64,000 bases of DNA from positions 9,491,501 through 9,555,500 of the forward strand of contig OX344762.1 of the NCBI GenBank assembly GCA_947034895.1. Reading direction: 5' to 3'. The notes under the pieces were generated by a model. It saw nothing but the letters and a program-made list of their open reading frames with translations. It made no database searches and had not been told where the DNA came from. This stretch comes from Rhytidiadelphus loreus. Taxonomy: Eukaryota; Streptophyta; Bryopsida; Hypnales; Hylocomiaceae. The position numbers were made by a program, and so were the translations under genes. Positions 35,886 to 47,389 of this stretch are shown piece after piece (the stretch's first letter is position 1; each line of letters begins with the position of its first letter).

Positions 35886-38830
35886 CCTTCCGACTCCCTT
35901 TGCTTATGGACTAAATTCCCAGCCCTTTGCTTAGTAGCTAGACCTCTCAACTTCCCGTGGTAATGTAATGGACTCCCAATTTTTGTTTACTGATTAGACC
36001 CTCACAACTCTAGTTTATTGATTAGACCATCTTAACTCTTGTTTTCTGACTAGCCCGTTCTAACTCTTGTTTTTTGATTGACCCATTCTAATTCTTGTTT
36101 TCTGACTGGACCGTCCCGACTCCCCTTGCTTATGGATTGGACTCCTAGCCCCTTGCTTACTGGCTAAACCTCTTGACTCCCCTTGTTCATGAACTAGACT
36201 CTCGGCCTTTGTTTACTAGCTGGACCTTCCTAACTCCCTTTAGTAATGGAATGGACTCCTGACCTTTGTTTATTGACTAGACCCTCACGACCTTGGTTTA
36301 CTGACTTGACCGTTCTAACTTTTCTTTTTGACTGGCCTGTTCTAACTATGATTTTCTGATTGGGCCCTCCCGACTACCTTTGGTCATGGACTGGATTCTC
36401 AGGCCCTTTGCTTACTAGCTACTATCCACCTCTTTGTCCACCATGGCCGCACTAGCTCACCAAACCTCGTCGGTGATCACCAGCCAAGCTTCCATGGGGG
36501 AAGACAAAGCATTGGAAGGCTTTAGCAACATCTTGCGGCGGGATGAGCCCTACTCCTCCTAGACGATGTTGAGCTCCCATTACGTCAATTGAGGGCTACC
36601 CAACTTCCAGTCCTTTGAAGGCTACCATACAAGTGGGCTATTTGCTTGGCGCCCAAAATTAAGAAGATTAGAGATGAGATTGTAGGAGCGGGTGGGAGTA
36701 GCTTTGATGGATTGAGTCTTGGTAATGATGTGTTTGATCTAAGGAGTCCCAATAGTGAACCTCCTTCAGAATTTCCCTTGTTCATGAACTAAACTCTTGG
36801 CCCTTATTTATTGACTAAATCCTCCCAACTCCCTTTGGTTATGGATTAGACTTTGGGCAATTGGGATGGCCTATCCAACCCAACCACCAAAAGAAGGGAC
36901 TTAGGAAAAAATAGGAAGAGTAGGTTTAACATAAAGGAGAAAAGAGCGGTGGGAAAAAAAAAGGATGCTAGAGAAGGGATAACTAACAAGGAAGAATAAC
37001 CTCCTTTGGGAAGTTGCCGGATTTTTTGGATACTAAACTTTGATTAGTTTCCAAACATTTTGGAAACTAAACTTTGGCTCCAAGTAGGGCGACGTTCTAT
37101 GGCTCCGCCGTTGGTTTGGCTTTAACACCAAATCTAGGGCTTCTCCCCACTCTTGGCTCAAAGCCTTGCTACTAGCAATGTTCTTTTTAACACACAATCT
37201 AGGGTTACCTAGGAATTCAAAGCTCCATCATAAGGGAGGAACTCACTAAGGCCACGTACACATTTGAACAGGGTTAGTTGACAAAGTTCCTATGACATCA
37301 CCTCTACTTTCTCTCAAGGAAAATAAAAGACCCCTAAGATAAAATACAAGTTAGCAACAAGCAAGCTCCACACTAAAGGCCCTCCAAAGCGGCATTGCCA
37401 AAGTACAATGGGGGGTGGCTCTAGAATTAGTAAAAGATACCAATAACACCCTTTGACAAGAACACCCAAGTTAGTATCCATAAAGAAGCAACAAGACCCT
37501 CAATACATAAAACACCTCCAAGTACAAGGTAAAAAAGATCCAAAGACTCCAAGCTCAAAATAGGATAACAAGTAGAACCAGAAAGAACTCCAAAAGACAA
37601 CACCGTAGGGGATTGGCTCTAGCACCAAGAGCACCTAAACTAACTCGGATCTACAAATCCCAAAACAAATATGGGAGGTAATTTGGGGAGAAAGATGAAC
37701 CTCCTTTTATACTCTTCTGGGTCCCCATATTACCCTCTTTTTTCACCTAGGTAACCTTATCAACTTAGATTTCTTCCTAATCTTCTAGGATTTTCATCCT
37801 TATCTTCAAAGGTTTGACCGTCTTAGGGTCAAGTTGGTCCAAACCTACAATTTTTGGAGTTCAACTCCAAATGACAAACAGATTGTGCCATTGGCTTTAG
37901 AAGGCCAATTTTAGCCTCGGTAACTCCCTATCCCTCTTTCCCTCACAAAAAAACATCGATAACTAGCGCCAATTAGGATAAAATAAAGGATAAAAAATCT
38001 AACTTTTGGTGGCTACCTTTTTTGACCAAGGCAACTAACTAGGGTTGTCAAGGAGGGATCTAGGGAGTGAAAAAAGACTCCTTGACAATTTCATTCCGGC
38101 TTTGTGTGCTCCCGGGACGCCGGTCAACTCCACAAAAATCCCACCATAATTGATATTTGGAGGAATGTTTGGTGATTCGACCGCCTTCTGCTATTAAAAT
38201 ACTTTGAAACTTGTTGTTGAGTGTTATTAATATAAAAGAAGCTAACCTAATTTTTAGAGAGATTTTACCGCAACCTAGGAATTTCTCGCAAATTTCAGCT
38301 TGTGGGTTTAAACAGTTTGACTGTCCGTAAAGGATATCTCTACAAGTCAAAAAATTCTGAAACTTTTTGAGGAATCTCTCATGAAATTTTCCAAGGCACG
38401 TGCCAAGTCTGGCATCAATCTTGCACACGGTCAGTAGAAAGGTAAAAACCAACCCTCCTTGAATTATCAGTAGTTAGGGAATCTTTCACATATGAAGAAA
38501 TCTTAGGGAAGGGACTTCGCCGTTGACTTCATGACATGCTCCCAATGTTAGAGCTCCATCCGGCAACCGTAGATTTCTTTGTGTAGCCTATCTTGAAAAA
38601 GTGACATCCACATGCTAACAATTGGGGTTCCTAATATTTCATCGATGGAATGGGAAAACTGGAACCTATCTTTGGAGATTTACATAAGGATCTCTCTACC
38701 TCTCCTAGGACCAATTTAGCCAATCATGATCACATGCACTAGATTTTAGGCTATTTCGGATAGGTTCCTTATAAGCTTGTTGATTCCCACTACAACATGG
38801 TTCTAACCTATGTATAAGGGTCAAATCACA
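35886..38830 (+). mobile_element. Minisatellite and right part of the 3.75-kb element, copy 2
   Basis: 35.89-36.86 kb holds a diverged GGACTCCC/TTGCTTACTGGC array. 36.86-38.83 kb aligns in direct orientation with 18.2-19.98 kb (CCTCCAAAGCGGCATTGCCA, CGCTCCCGGGACGCCGG-type, TTTCATCGATGGAATGGG). The alignment stops near 38.82 kb, so the terminal hairpin and end are missing. A 130-codon minus frame at 38060-38452 parallels the one in copy 1. Confidence 0.7.
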
Positions 38831-39679
38831 CTCAAATGTACCACAAAAGAGGTCAGACCCACTGAAATCTGCAATGTCACTTCTTTTTAGCTATTGTTTT
38901 TTAATGCTAATCTACTAAGTATAGGTAATTTAGTCCTTTTTGTCTAGTATTTCAAGTCAAGTTAAGCTTAATATCGTTTTATTCATCAAAAAATAAAAAA
39001 ATTCTTATTTTAGTTCCAATTGAAGTTCAGATGTCAACATGTCAAGTTTTTCAATGGTAGAATAGAGTTCAAATTTTTGATGAATAATAATGTGATTGAA
39101 TCCAAAAATATCATGTACATATATAATCATATGATAGAGTAAAAAAAAAACTATTTTGCTATAATTTGAGTATTTTTATATTGAACATCATTTTCAATAT
39201 AAAAAATAATCCAAATGATGATTATATTCAAATAAAAAATGTATATATTACTGACTTCAAGGTCTCTATATAAGCTATTTTTGAAATTGAATGTCTAAAT
39301 TTTGTATTAAATGAAATCAATAATTTTTCAATTATCAATTAATTAATTAAAAAATTACACTATTATTAGTTTAAAATTTAGTCACAAAAATTCTTTTAAA
39401 TAGTCATATGTTTGAAAAGTATAAAAAATTTGAATGAAAATATCCTTTAAAAGTATTGTATTGTAAAAAAGACACTAAATTTAGTCTTAATTTAAGTAAA
39501 ATTTCAACAGAAATTTGTTGATGATCAATGCAACCAAAACCACAAATTGGGCAAGATTTTCTACTAGTGCTTGAAGGTGTGTTACATCAAGTGACTGAAT
39601 ATATGGATCACAAAACTTAAGTATTTCATATTTGCCTGTATTTTGAATCAAAGTCAGCTCATTGGAACATATTACTATC
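38831..39679. other. AT-rich, nothing recognised
   Basis: Very AT-rich with ATTAATTAATTA runs around 39.34 kb; no gene. Confidence 0.5.
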
Positions 39680-40262
39680 ATGCTTCAACTTCATCATCAC
39701 ATACCGTCCTAAAAAGCAACAAGGATTGTTAGATGTCTTGTCTTGGAGATCATATTTAGTACCAAAAGAAGGAAAAACAACATAACGACCAACAACAAAC
39801 GACTTTTCTTAAGCATGGGCAATTCCAACTTTGTGCAACAACTATAGCAATGTCAGTTTATTCTTCATTTTTTAACCAAGTTCATACAATAGTGACTTTG
39901 GACTCCTTAGTTCTTGGCATTAAACATTGGTCTCATCATGATGGTGACAATTTTAAGTTAATGAACAACCTCTTATATTTTGAAGGATGTCTTCAAGATC
40001 TTGAAGCTCAACATGATTTTTCCATAGCCAGACATTTTAGGTTCAACAAAATATTAGAACTTATGTCATGAGATTTTTGATGGCCTCAAATTTGGAAGGC
40101 CGTTAAAAATTTTGTACTCTCCTGTGACACTTATTCAAGTTCAAAAGTCCATAACATCCGCTGCATCGATTTCTTCAATCATTACCTATTTCAAAGTGGA
40201 CATGGTCTTTGATTTCTATAGATTTCATTACACATGTTGCAGCACAAGATAAGCAATTTCCC
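39680..40262 (+). pseudogene. Chromovirus RNase H end and integrase zinc-binding region (element G2, part 1)
   Basis: FNFIITYRPKKQQGLLDVLS closes the RNase H domain. DNFKLMNNLLYFEGCLQ, LEAQHDFSIARHFRFNKILE, WPQIWKAVKNFVLSCDTYSS and DFIT then follow as the H2C2 and early core of a gypsy integrase. Stops are frequent. It is the same family as the minus-strand element at 13 kb. The frame is lost at about 40.25 kb, where other DNA intervenes. Confidence 0.75.
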
Positions 40263-42520
40263 TGTTATACTCCCAAAAACCACTCTAGAGCATAAGAAAA
40301 GTGACTCTAAAGATAGAACCCACGAGATTCTGTGAAGTATCTACCCTATTTATGATTCTAAGCTCAGTCAGTCTCCAAACTCTACCTTTCCGATCCTGCT
40401 ACTACAACCAAAAACACACACGAACCAACAAAAATAACTACCAAACTTTCCTAAATCTTCTGATCCTGAACATAATCCGAACTAGGAAGTAATCTGGTCC
40501 GTCAATCTGTAACAAAAACAGGACTCTTGAACTTCCGGTCTTGGGTACCATTCTTAGACCTATCCGTTTCGGTCTAATCCCACTCACTCTAGTAACCTAT
40601 CCGGTTTAGTTTAACCTCTGTTTCACCATCAGAGGGTTTGCCGCTTGATTTTGAGAGTAGCAGGCCCGCCGCTCCTTCCGTGACTTATAGTGGCTGAAGA
40701 CCCATTGTCCTATCCACTAATCTCCTACTCTAATTCGGATCCGTTTGATCCTTTACAATAACCTAGAAAATAATCTAGATTACAAGTCACACAAAGACCC
40801 CCCCGTACAATCCGCTCATACTACAACGACCTTGATGCCAAGTTCCAACTATACGAAGCTTGGCGGTTACAAGTCTATCCGTCCATTCCAACTCAGCTAA
40901 GATTCTTCCGTTCGCCACTACAGCAATGAGACCTCACAGAAGTTTGGGCACTTGACCGGATTTCCCACGCAGGAGTTTAGGCGCGCCTAAGGAATCCCTC
41001 CCTATTCACCTAGCCTAACAATGGTTTTCTCAACCGGAATACTAAACCTTAGCAAAACTGAGGCACTGGAATATACTCCCAACTTTTACTACTTGCCCTC
41101 ATGCACTTAAAATCAAAACAAGAACACCAAGGGGATAAATTCTCATCAAAACTCTAAGTGCGCTCCTAACTCCTCACTAATTTGCCTTGCCAAACACGGG
41201 AGAACACAAAACAAGGAGCAAATAGAATACACAAAAGAACTTCAACAGAAGGAATGACTCCCATTCTCCTTCGCAGAGAATGATTTTATATACACTGTAA
41301 AGATCCAAAAAGCGAAAAGCACCCCAGAAATCCCTCGCAAAACTTTCGGGATAAACCTCGCTGGCAAAACCGGATCTAATCCGGTACTAAACCCTAGCAA
41401 ACCGGATACTAACCTGGTTTTTAACCTACAGACTGGGATCTAATCCAGTCCGGTTCCTAACTAACAATCCGGACTCAACATCCGGTATTTACAAAAATAC
41501 TTCAAACTAAGCCTCCATGCCCATATTTAATGTGACACTAATGACCTCGAGCGGAAGCTCGTCAAAGGTTTCCTGCAGGTTTTTGGCCCTCTCGCCAGTA
41601 GCAGGATCCAGTCGCTCTGGTGATGAATCCAACTCGATGTGCTTGGTCAATCCAGTCCTCCTTGCCTTCCGTTCTTTCTTTGATTGGGGAGTAACATCTT
41701 TCCCCTTATTTAATTCTGTTCCTCTCGGAAACGACTCTAGTAAGGAGATATCCGAAAGACAGATACTCTTTGAGAGTACTGCTCTGGTCAGCTTCACGCT
41801 GCTCATCTCCATCCGGTCCGCAGCTTCTCGGGCTCCCATCATGACCGTCTTCAACTGCTCAGCGAAGTCCGACAGGATCCAAACCATCCGGGAACCGGAT
41901 AGCTAGATCTATGTAACTGCAGCATGGGCACGGTTCTAAGGCACTCAAAAATCTCCCTAAGACTATCTCACTTTCCACTCCTAGCTGCACGTCTCGTTCC
42001 TCACTTTCCCTCACTGGTCACGACCAGAAAGCAACAAAACTGCAACTGCAAAAATCCAATCCCGCAGCGCCCAAAAGAAATCCTTACTACTAATGCCCTA
42101 CTTCACAAATCTAAAGAAAAATCACAGAGAGGAGGCACAAAACAACCCAGGCGTGAAAACGAGTCTCAGCGCACAAGGTTGGAAAAGGGGTACTAACTGG
42201 CAAGGTCTCCCCTTATATAGTCTCAGTGCCGCCAAATTAGGTCATAATGACCTAATCCGGTTTAACCTAATCCGCTCCAAATCCGGTCTGCCAGATCTAA
42301 TCCGGTCCAGACTAACCCAATCCGATCCAAACCAATCTGGTTTAGACAGATTCCGTGTTAGGTTAGAATCCGGTTAGATCTCTAACTCCATTCCTCATCT
42401 AATTTCCGGTTCTAACTTATCTCTAGACTGGATAGGAATCCCTAGAAAGAATTTCCGATCCAGTTTTTGAGATAACTTTAACAAAACCAAAAATTTTCAT
42501 TGCGACAACACATTTACCTC
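40263..42520. mobile_element. 2.2-kb insertion splitting the chromovirus integrase, CCGG-word rich
   Basis: The integrase core is interrupted here and resumes at about 42.53 kb. The exact ends are uncertain: TGTTATACTCCC at the left and GACAACA at the right have TG..CA form, and ATTTCCCT / ATTTACCT could be an imperfect 8-bp duplication. The insert carries at least fifteen CCGG-centred words (AATCCGGT, AACCGGAT and variants) spread through otherwise unique sequence, densest at 42.25-42.45 kb. Its only notable ORF is on minus (41507-41887). Confidence 0.6.
41507..41887 (-). CDS. Hypothetical 126-aa ORF in the integrase insertion, gag-like composition
   Basis: From ATG 41887 it reads FAEQLKTVMMGAREAADRME, then a basic middle (KDVTPQSKKERKARRTG) and an acidic end (PLEVISVTLNMGMEA). 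It is charged, soluble and helix-prone, as gag or DNA-binding fragments of retroelements often are. A 129-aa plus frame covers the same bases, so coding potential is unproven. No family is recognised. Confidence 0.3.
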   Translation of the reverse strand: MVWILSDFAEQLKTVMMGAREAADRMEMSSVKLTRAVLSKSICLSDISLLESFPRGTELNKGKDVTPQSKKERKARRTGLTKHIELDSSPERLDPATGERAKNLQETFDELPLEVISVTLNMGMEA

Positions 42521-42524
42521 TATA

Positions 42525-43010
42525 AAAATCTTTTGACTCTATATGTGATTGTGGATCAACTTACAAAGATGGCGCATTTTACTCCATGCAAAAAGACAAT
42601 CACCAACAAAGAAACAACATGGCTCTTTTTTGACACTGCTTATTGATATCATGGATTACCAAATGATATTGTATTAGTTTGAGGACTGCAATTTGTCTTC
42701 AAATTTTGGAAGTCCTTCTTTGAGACCTTGAAGGTGAAAATTAATCTTTCTTTTGCCTTTCACCTTGAAATGGATGTGATAAAAATGGAACGTGTGAATC
42801 AAGTGTTGGAACAATACCTACATTACACCATCAACTATCAACAAGATGATTCAAGTTCTTATTTGATCTTGGCAAAATTTGCGTACAATATACTTCTACT
42901 TGCCAAATGCCATTCTATGCCAACTATGGATATCATTTTAAGTTTGATATACTCTATATTTCTCAGATTGAAAATTTGGCAATTAAAGATTTGGCCTCAA
43001 GGTTACTAGA
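42525..43010 (+). pseudogene. Chromovirus integrase core (element G2, part 2)
   Basis: VIVDQLTKMAHFTPCKKTI resumes the core, followed by YHGLPNDIV, FHLEMDVIKMERVNQVLEQY in place of the usual FHPQTDGQTERVN block (catalytic Glu region), and LAKFAYN. Several stops and substitutions make it non-functional. Confidence 0.75.
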
Positions 43011-43079
43011 GCTTTAAAAAACTATGAAGCTTCATTCACAAGAAACTCAAGATTGTTACAAAAACATTAGCATACATGT

Positions 43080-43520
43080 TGCATAAAGAATCACCTTCAT
43101 TTCAAGTTGGTGAGAAGGTCTAGCTCATTTGACACAACATCAAAACTATTCATCCATAGATTATTGTTGGCTAGGACCATTTACTATTCTAAAGCAAGTG
43201 AATCATGTTGCCTATTGATAGAAGCTTCCAACATTGATGAAAGTACATCCAATCTTTTATGTTTATCTTCTTGAGCTGTATAAAGAATCAAATGTACCAA
43301 GAAGAAGTCAACCACCACTACCTTTTATCGAAATAGATAATCATGAAGAATATGAGGTGGAAAAAGTACTCAATTCATAGTGTAGACACGGCAAGTTGGA
43401 GTATTTGGTACATTGCCATGGATACGACATCAATAAATGCACATGGGAATCAACAACAAATCTAATCAACGCGTTGCAAAAGTATATGAGTTTTATCAAT
43501 TCTATCCTAATAAACTTGGA
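43080..43520 (+). pseudogene. Integrase C-terminal GPY module and chromodomain (element G2)
   Basis: FQVGEKV and LLGPFTILKQVNHVAYRL-type residues are followed at 43.35-43.50 kb by EYEVEKVLNS, RHGKLEYLVHCHGYDINKC and TWESTTNL. That is the order and spacing of a chromodomain (E-x-E..Y-L-V-x-W-x-G-Y..TWE; the W before the GY motif is C here). Chromodomains at the integrase end steer chromovirus insertion toward marked chromatin. There are stops between the parts. Confidence 0.8.
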
Positions 43521-43931
43521 CAATAGCTTCTCAAAGAAGCCTCTCCATGTAAAGCCCAATATAAAGAAGGGAGAGTTGATAAGAGAAAAGAAGGTGATTG
43601 CAAGAAAGACCGGTTCTATTTTGTGTCACAATTAGACTTATTGGAGTGATGGAGTTGCCATTGGCCATACCTTTTTGAAAATGATGCCAATGTATTTGGA
43701 ATTTTTATTGAATATGGCTAACTTAGAATTATTGAGATTCCTTATTTTTCAAAAAAATTGAAAAAAAAATTAATAACTAAATTTCAATTTAGCTAGTTTG
43801 TTACACTTTGTAATTTAGGATTTTTTAGTATTGTGGAGTATCCAAAAACATTGACGTAGACTTGAAATTTTGATGGGCTATTTCCACACTAGATGGGCCA
43901 TGTTTCCACTAAAGGAAATTTAAAAAAACAT

Positions 43932-44280
43932 TATTTTATGTCCTCTATATGCGTACTAATAGGGCTTCCTTGTAGGCACACTTTTGAACATTAAAGATGG
44001 ATATGACTTCTTTTTTTTTGGCAAAATGTGATCACTATCAAGTTTTTACAAATGGAAAATTTTTAGGATTTTTTTGTTCATAATTTTGAATTATTATTAA
44101 TTTTTACCTAGTTGTATATATATTTTTTGACAAACTACCTTTCTTTTCAAATTCTTGTTAGTCAAAAGTACTATTAGCCAAATCAATGGCTAAGATTGTT
44201 TTGTTTCATAGTACTCGGAGTACTTGGAGTATTAAGCGCAAAAACTGCAATTTTGGCAAAACGTTACTAAAATCTTTTGG
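43932..44280. repeat. Direct repeat A (left member)
   Basis: ATTTTATGTCCTCTA.. through TCATAGTACTC aligns with 45190-45532, with shared phrases ATGACTTC/CAACTTCATTTTTT, TGATCACYATCAAGT, TTYACAAATGG and TTTTTGTTCATRATTTT. The two members flank ORF X copy 3 and the LTR start. Confidence 0.7.
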
Positions 44281-44365
44281 TCTTTCTTGCAAACACCCAA
44301 CAAGTCTCTACTCTAGTAGCAAATTTTTTTAATAGTTTTTAGTTAACTTCTGTGGAAACTCCAAT

Positions 44366-44860
44366 ATGTCTAATTGGAGGGGTTTTAAAGATTCTTTAAA
44401 TTCCAAATATAGTATTGAGCTTGAGCTTGAGCTTTCTTTATCACAATCATCAAATCAACCATTGCAACCTTCAAATTCTTCTCCACTTCAACTTGAAAAT
44501 GAAGGTGAATTTTCAGCATAACAAAGATGACCTTGTATTGATCAACCATGGCATGGCAATCTTCAACTCAACACCTGAGCTTTAGTGATCTTATTGCAAG
44601 TTGGAGGTCTTGAACTTGAAGGTGCAAAAGTTACTTTCCAAGGATGTTTTGAAGGTCCCAACATTGAGCAATATCTTAGGTTTTGTTAGGTAGAAAGAAG
44701 TTGTAGTCACAATTGATGGTTGAGTGGCTATGTTCACCTTTTGTCCAGGAAGCAACAAAAGACCTATATTATGGATACTATTTATTAAATTCTTGAATTC
44801 ATACAAATGTAATGTACGACAGTATGAGTCACTTATGCTCCTCTTGGGAATCATTGCTAA
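44366..44860 (+). pseudogene. ORF X, copy 3
   Basis: ATGTCTAATTGG (MSNW) starts the family frame. With shifts it then gives ELELELSLSQSSNQPLQP, WHGNLQ, VTFQGCFEGPNIEQY and YIMDTIYQILEFIQM. It ends a few bases before a perfect polypurine tract and LTR start, which places ORF X between pol and the 3' LTR of this chromovirus. Confidence 0.5.
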
Positions 44861-45170
44861 AAGGGGAGGTGATGTCATGGACATTCCACAACCCTCTAAA
44901 CCTCCTAATAGTGTTTTAGCATCTTTTAGAAATTTTTATAGGTCTCTAGAAGCTTCCATAGGCCTCCAAAAGAACCTTTTAGATGGTAGTATATATAGAG
45001 GTTGAAATTGAGGTAATCCTTAGTCTTGACAACACATCTTTTGAATCTTTAGTTAGTTAATGGGCTAGTTTCAATATTGTACTTCTTGAACTCTAATATC
45101 AAGTTTTATTACCCAAAATTCCTCTTGCCTTGTCTTGTATCTCTTACTTCCATTACAATATGCCTACCAA
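44859..45170 (+). mobile_element. Polypurine tract and 3' LTR of element G2
   Basis: AAAAGGGGAGG (44859-44869) is a typical polypurine tract. TGTCATGGACATTCC from 44873 is a typical LTR start, and a TATATATAG box sits at about 44990-44998. Downstream TTAGTCTTGACAACACATCT is shared with the minus-strand LTR fragment at 53.7 kb. The right end is uncertain. Confidence 0.65.
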
Positions 45171-45189
45171 GGGAATTAAAATATATACT

Positions 45190-45532
45190 ATTTTATGTCC
45201 TCTAGGTCCATGAAAATAGGACTCCCATGCATGAGCATTCATGAATATTGAAGATGGTGTCAACTTCATTTTTTGGGTGAAATTTGATCACCATCAAGTC
45301 TTCACAAATGGCCTATTTTTAGTATTTTTTGTTCATGATTTTCTATTTATTACTAATCTATAACTCATTGTTTCTACTTTTTTGTGACAATCTAATTTTT
45401 ATTTGCAAGTAGTCCATAGTACTTGTAATAGTACTTTTAGCCGTAGATTTTTACAATCAATGTTTGAGATTATTTTGCTACATAGTACTCCAGGGTTGAA
45501 ATGTAGATTTTGCTAAAACACTAGAGAAAATG
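45190..45532. repeat. Direct repeat A (right member)
   Basis: Homologous to 43932-44280 in the same orientation, diverged by roughly a quarter. No ORF. Confidence 0.7.
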
Positions 45533-45829
45533 GAAGGTGTTTCTTTCAATGACCATGTAGTTGACACTTGACAATTTTGAAAGTCATGTACCATTTTCTC
45601 ACAACCACTTTTTTAGTGAATTGCTTTAATATAGTTTTCATAATTGAAGCATTGCAAAGTCCATGTCTATTTCACAGATGCAATTGAGCAAGTACAAACA
45701 TTGCTCGTGTACATGTTTCATGAATATATTCTCTTTTATTCAATCATGGACATTGCTTATTTTTTGTACATTGTTTAGTACACTTGCCTTTATTACTACT
45801 TGTTGAAGGAGAATATTTAACCAAATTGG

Positions 45830-46700
45830 AAAAATACTCAATAGTATAATAAGTTTGTTCCAAGGGAGACGGTCAAGTAGGAAATTTATGCTAATAGGTT
45901 TTATTTTTAAAATTGAAATATCTCAACTTACATTCAATAGTCTAACTTGAAATTTTATATCCACAAATAATACTACAATGGCATTGCATACATCCACAAC
46001 TAAATTCATTTTTTTGTCACACAATCACTAGACACCAATTCAATATGTAATTCTCATCATATTAATTCAAATAGCGAATACATTACCATTATCCAATTTA
46101 CATCTTTATTGTAAGACTAATCACACTTTAACACCACATCCAAGTAGCTTTTATAAAAAATCTCCTACTTAGACCTATAAATTCCATCTCTTAAACTAGC
46201 ACCATCTCATAATTCCTCAACATCTCACAACTTCACATACAAAACAAAACAAAAATAAATATACACAGCCAACTTAGGCCGGAACTCTCACCGAGCTCTC
46301 TCTCAAAGTGGATAACAACCAATTCAGAGCACAAGGCTAAATACCACCCAAAGGTACCACTTCAAATTCCACTTACTATAGCAACTAACTTACACCCCAT
46401 GACATCTATCACCCCAATTTGGAATCTAACACTTGAACGCACTTTAACCATCCAATTGAAAATCAATCCACTGAATTGAATTGGGACCTCAAAATACTAC
46501 CAAGTCAAAATTCAACTAACAACAATAATCCACTTTCCCACTTGAGCATATAAAAAAACAAATTAACACACCATAACACTTAAAAACCACTAAAATTTTC
46601 ACTTAACTTTACCAAATAGAAATTTCTAACTTCAAAATTTTACAACCAAATTCTAGCCTATCTACACTACTCTATGTACACTCTTAGAAGATGCAAGTAT
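45830..46700 (+). mobile_element. LTR-like direct repeat, left copy
   Basis: It starts around GTTCCAAGGGAGAC, also found at about 48.62 kb. The part at 46.05-46.25 kb aligns with 49.6-49.8 kb (CTCATCATATTAATTC.., TTTATAAAAAATCTCCTACT), and ATACACAGCCAACTTAGGCC aligns with the 50.07 kb sequence. It contains one exact CCAATTTGG. It is probably one LTR of a diverged non-autonomous element. Confidence 0.5.
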
Positions 46701-47389
46701 TGGTAGCAACAAAGCTTGCATGACAACTACAAAAATACACTTTAAACATGTATGTTCAAACACAATTAAGTAGGCTTAATACATTGTCATGGTTTCAATA
46801 AAAAAATGGGCTTCCTAGAGTTATAATATTATGTCTACAACACATGCAACTATAACAATAATTCAAAATTCATTCATATTTTTCCTTCTACTCATGCAAG
46901 CTCCAACACTTCTTACTACATTTCTTCATTTCACATAGAACAATTCTATTTGTAGTAATGACTACAGCTACATCTTGTTTTCACATGCAATACTCATTTC
47001 AATGATACCCCCACACCAATCTCACCTTCATGTCATTCATGTTGTTTGTTGTTTCTTGCTCATTCACTTCATGTTATGCATGCATTAATATAGTTGAGTT
47101 TTTCCCTTCAATTTCAACATCTAACTTCCCATCGACATGAGGTTCCATTTGCCTAAAGATGCTTTAGGTAGTACATTTACATTCCCATTTGCGAGCTTCA
47201 AGTTCTCTTTCATCTCCTTGAGAACTGGCAACATACAAAATCAATACAAACAGTAATCATTAAATCACTTCCACATGTAAAAAAATGCAACTTTATTTAA
47301 CATAATGTTAGGTAGAGAGAGGTTTACCTTGGAAAATTGCAGGGATTTTGGTTGTGATGAGAAATAATTTGATACTAAATTGAGTAGAG

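Noticed and set aside
41517..41906. 129-codon plus-strand ORF in the integrase insertion
   Set aside because: Opposite the minus frame; Ser-rich shadow composition. The minus frame was kept only at low confidence.
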